Below, in pieces: positions 49,056-51,223 of a stretch of 51,223 nt of DNA. Below the pieces are notes generated by a model, which was not told the origin of the DNA, ran no database searches, and saw only the letters and a list, made by a program, of their open reading frames with translations. Each line of letters starts with the position of its first letter. Position 1 is the stretch's first letter. This DNA is from Naegleria lovaniensis (lineage: Eukaryota; Heterolobosea; Eutetramitea; Acrasida; Naegleriidae). The position numbers were made by a program, and so were the translations under genes. The stretch covers positions 1 through 51,223 of the forward strand of contig NW_025407896.1 of NCBI RefSeq assembly GCF_003324165.1. Direction: 5' to 3'.

Positions 49056-49667
49056 GAAATTGGATACCGTTAACGTTGATTGAAGAGTCGTTTCGTGATA
49101 TGTTGGCCTTGAACAGCTTCCATGATGGATCTCCAAAGTAATGAATATTGAATTATCGTTGTTGAGTATCCCGAAACATTGTTATGGAATCTTAATGCGA
49201 GTGAGTCTTTTTGATGACTGAATCATTGAAATTGAGTTGAGTTTCTATTGTAGTTGTGAGTGATGAAAGTTGCTACTGTTCTACATTATCATCATAAAAT
49301 GTATACCAGACACAAATGAACATTGAATTCATTTAAGACGATAGAGGGAGGTGTGTTCTTGTTTTTCTGTGTTTAGCTTCATTCAATGAAAAGGGTTGTA
49401 TTGATCATGATGAGATTGGATCTAAACAATGCCTTGAATTCGACAACGCTTCATCAAGGGTGGTGATTTATTCACTAAATGTCATGAGTACAAACCAGGA
49501 ATTGAACAGAATCACCTCTGGTTCATACCTGATTGAAATTTGAACAGTTCCTTTTTCATGTATTGATTATTGAGTGACTCCGATTGTTTGGTAGTTGTTG
49601 TTATTGTTGAACATTGAGTGCCCTCATCTTAATAGTGGTATGAATAGCCGGTGAACATGTCCTGTAA

Positions 49668-49755
49668 TTTTGCGCGTCCAAGTAGTTGATGTTAACTCTT
49701 GGAGTTTGTTACGATTTTTAAATGGACGAGCAAAAATTCGTTAATACATTCCCTC
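49668..49755 (+). repeat. Short repeat C, copy 2, with MDEQK start
   Basis: Second copy. GCGTCCAAGTAG lies 48-49 bp before an ATG in both copies. Confidence 0.65.
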
Positions 49756-49823
49756 CAAAACGATTACGGATGAACCATTCACAAACAACAGCAGGAATGG
49801 TTCAGTGTTATACTGTTCAGCAA
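49722..49823 (+). CDS. Possible first exon of a small subtelomeric gene
   Basis: ATG 49722 encodes MDEQKFVNTFPPKRLRMNHS and on to VQQ (34 codons), ending exactly before a consensus donor GTAAGT at 49824. Unspliced, the frame runs to 49913 (63 aa). No downstream exon could be identified, so it may be a gene remnant. The conserved MDEQK start with copy 1 at 49028 is the main reason to list it. Confidence 0.3.
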
Positions 49824-49913
49824 GTAAGTGATGGAATCATGATCGATACAATTTCACAATTTGAACTTGTATTCGTCCTGGTCTGCAACTATTTTGGATC
49901 TTTCATCGAATGA

Positions 49914-50860
49914 ATTCAATGTTTAATGATACATTCATCAGTATGTCATGAGATTCTAACTATGATAGATGTACTTGATCACTGAGTGTTTATTGTTGTG
50001 TCATCTGTATCGAGTTGGTGGAGCGCTCTCATCTGTTGTATGATTCATTGCAAGAAGTTACCTTGTTGTATTTTGCATTTGTTTGCTGTGATTTATTGTT
50101 GGAAACAAATGTTCAATATGATGATTTTCATGATTTGTGCATGTACTACATGGATGGTGTGCAAGGTGTGTTCATGTTTGTGGTCGTCATCTCATTTTTT
50201 GAATTTCGTTCAGCAAGTGATCATGTTTATAGTTGATGGATTGTATCATTTTGAATAAATCATGATGAACTACATTGATAGCGATCATCTTTATGTGTGT
50301 TTCAAGTGTGTTGTTTGATTCATTTGACTAATCTCTACAGACTGTACTGACCATAACATTTGGCGGATGAAACATAAGATGAAAATGTGTGTGGTAGATT
50401 TCATGTTTTCCAAATTCTGATATTCATTGGAGTACATGTTGACCATGATGATGTCATGATATGGGATTGATTTCGGGGATCCATCTTTTATGTTCATTGT
50501 GAAGTATGCAATAAAATGTTAAATAGTTGATGGAGTTGTGCACCACAGAGATGACATGAATTTTGATTATTCTGTCATCATCATGAAGTAATCATGGTAT
50601 ATTATATGTTACATCAATTTGAAGTGTTGTTAGTTGTTGTGTGCATGATGTGATATGAATGTTTGAAAAAAATGTGACATGTTGTTTGTATGTTGTGATG
50701 ATGTTGACCACTCCTTATGAAAGTGATATTACATCTTTATAATAGGTAGTACAACATATCTATGAAGTTATATTGAATGTCTATTGATACTTGTGGAGAT
50801 AATTAATAAATGTTGACTTTGAATGTTTGTAATTTGGTCTTGGTCTTGGACATTTCTGAT
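49914..50860. other. Telomere-adjacent low-C DNA
   Basis: About 950 bp rich in T and G on the + strand (TGTTGTG, GATGATG), with few C. Open frames here look like composition artefacts. No RNA gene recognised. Confidence 0.5.
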
Positions 50861-51223
50861 TGGGTTTGGGTTTGGGTTTGGGTTTGGTTTGGGTTTGGGT
50901 TTGGGTTTGGGTTTGGGTTTGGGTTTGGGTTTGGGTTTGGTTTGGGTTTGGGTTTGGGTTTGGGTTTGGGTTTGGGTTTGGGTTTGGGTTTGGGTTTGGG
51001 TTTGGGTTTGGGTTTGGGTTTGGGTTTGGGTTTGGGTTTGGGTTTGGGTTTGGGTTTGGGTTTGGGTTGGTTTGGGTTTGGGTTTGGGTTTGGGTTTGGG
51101 TTTGGGTTTGGGTTTGGGTTTGGGTTTGGGTTTGGGTTTGGTTTGGGTTTGGGTTTGGGTTTGGGTTTGGGTTTGGGTTTGGGTTTGGGTTTGGGTTTGG
51201 GTTTGGGTTTGGGTTTGGGTTTG
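50861..51223 (+). repeat. Telomere, (TTTGGG)n
   Basis: About 60 tandem copies of TTTGGG run to the last base, G-rich strand 5'->3' toward the end of the window, as at a right chromosome end. At least four variant units (TTTGG or a TTGG-shortened unit, near 50884, 50936, 51066 and 51137) break the perfect array. The proximal boundary is sharp after TTTCTGA. Confidence 0.96.

Noticed and set aside
50861-51223. CRISPR array or minisatellite as an explanation of the terminal repeats
   Set aside because: The unit is 6 bp with no spacers, runs to the sequence end and has the G-rich strand outward: a telomere.

Overview
This window is the end of a nuclear chromosome from a eukaryotic microbe, most likely a heterolobosean amoeboflagellate close to Naegleria. 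That placement is an inference from AT-rich DNA, mostly intronless genes with a few short GT-AG introns, three loci of DUF4116-type repeats, a 7TM-RGS receptor, F-box/LRR proteins and Asn/Gln-rich coding. I cannot name the species. The right edge is a telomere: about 360 bp of TTTGGG repeats with the G-rich strand running 5'->3' toward the end.

Region 1 (1-2288): accessory DNA. A 1,684-bp element (300-1983) has 37-bp terminal inverted repeats and a perfect 8-bp target-site duplication, the signature of a cut-and-paste DNA transposon. It encloses a decayed gene with a SAM-like helical segment.

Region 2 (2289-38507): a dense chromosomal core. In order it holds a small beta-grasp (ubiquitin-like) protein; a secreted Gln/Pro-rich protein; an unknown protein; a nodulin-like MFS transporter; a large F-box/LRR-like protein; a broken DUF4116 gene; a three-exon RING/TRAF/ZZ zinc-finger protein; the V-ATPase c'' proteolipid; an intact DUF4116 paralogue; a 7TM-RGS protein; an OTU protease; an unknown coiled-coil protein; a frameshifted zincin metallopeptidase; an F-box + DUF4116 protein; a metallo-beta-lactamase-fold protein; a 2,228-aa chorein/BLTP3-like bridge lipid-transfer protein with a PH domain; a possible small membrane protein; and a second F-box/LRR protein. 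The themes are ubiquitin signalling (RING, OTU, F-box), membrane transport and membrane contact. No metabolic cluster or operon-like pathway is seen.

Region 3 (38508-51223): the subtelomere, a patchwork of repeat modules, a Penelope-like retroelement (PLE), a Harbinger-like DNA transposon, low-C DNA and the telomere. The PLE (39624-42646, minus strand) has all core reverse-transcriptase motifs but no GIY-YIG endonuclease. Its 3' end points inward and carries a telomere-complementary CAAACCCAAAC, and its 5' end faces the telomere beside GGGTTTGG. This matches the endonuclease-deficient, telomere-attached PLEs known from rotifers, fungi, stramenopiles and plants. Where the endonuclease would be, it has a basic/Ser-rich tail with a perfect PCNA-binding (PIP-box) consensus. 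A flanking module pair (B-A) recurs 5-8 kb further out without the PLE, joined by GGGTTGGGTTTGG, so the PLE occupies exactly a telomere-motif junction. The copy here is broken by stops and frameshifts, so it is a relic. This terminal retroelement and its scars are the most interesting system in the window.
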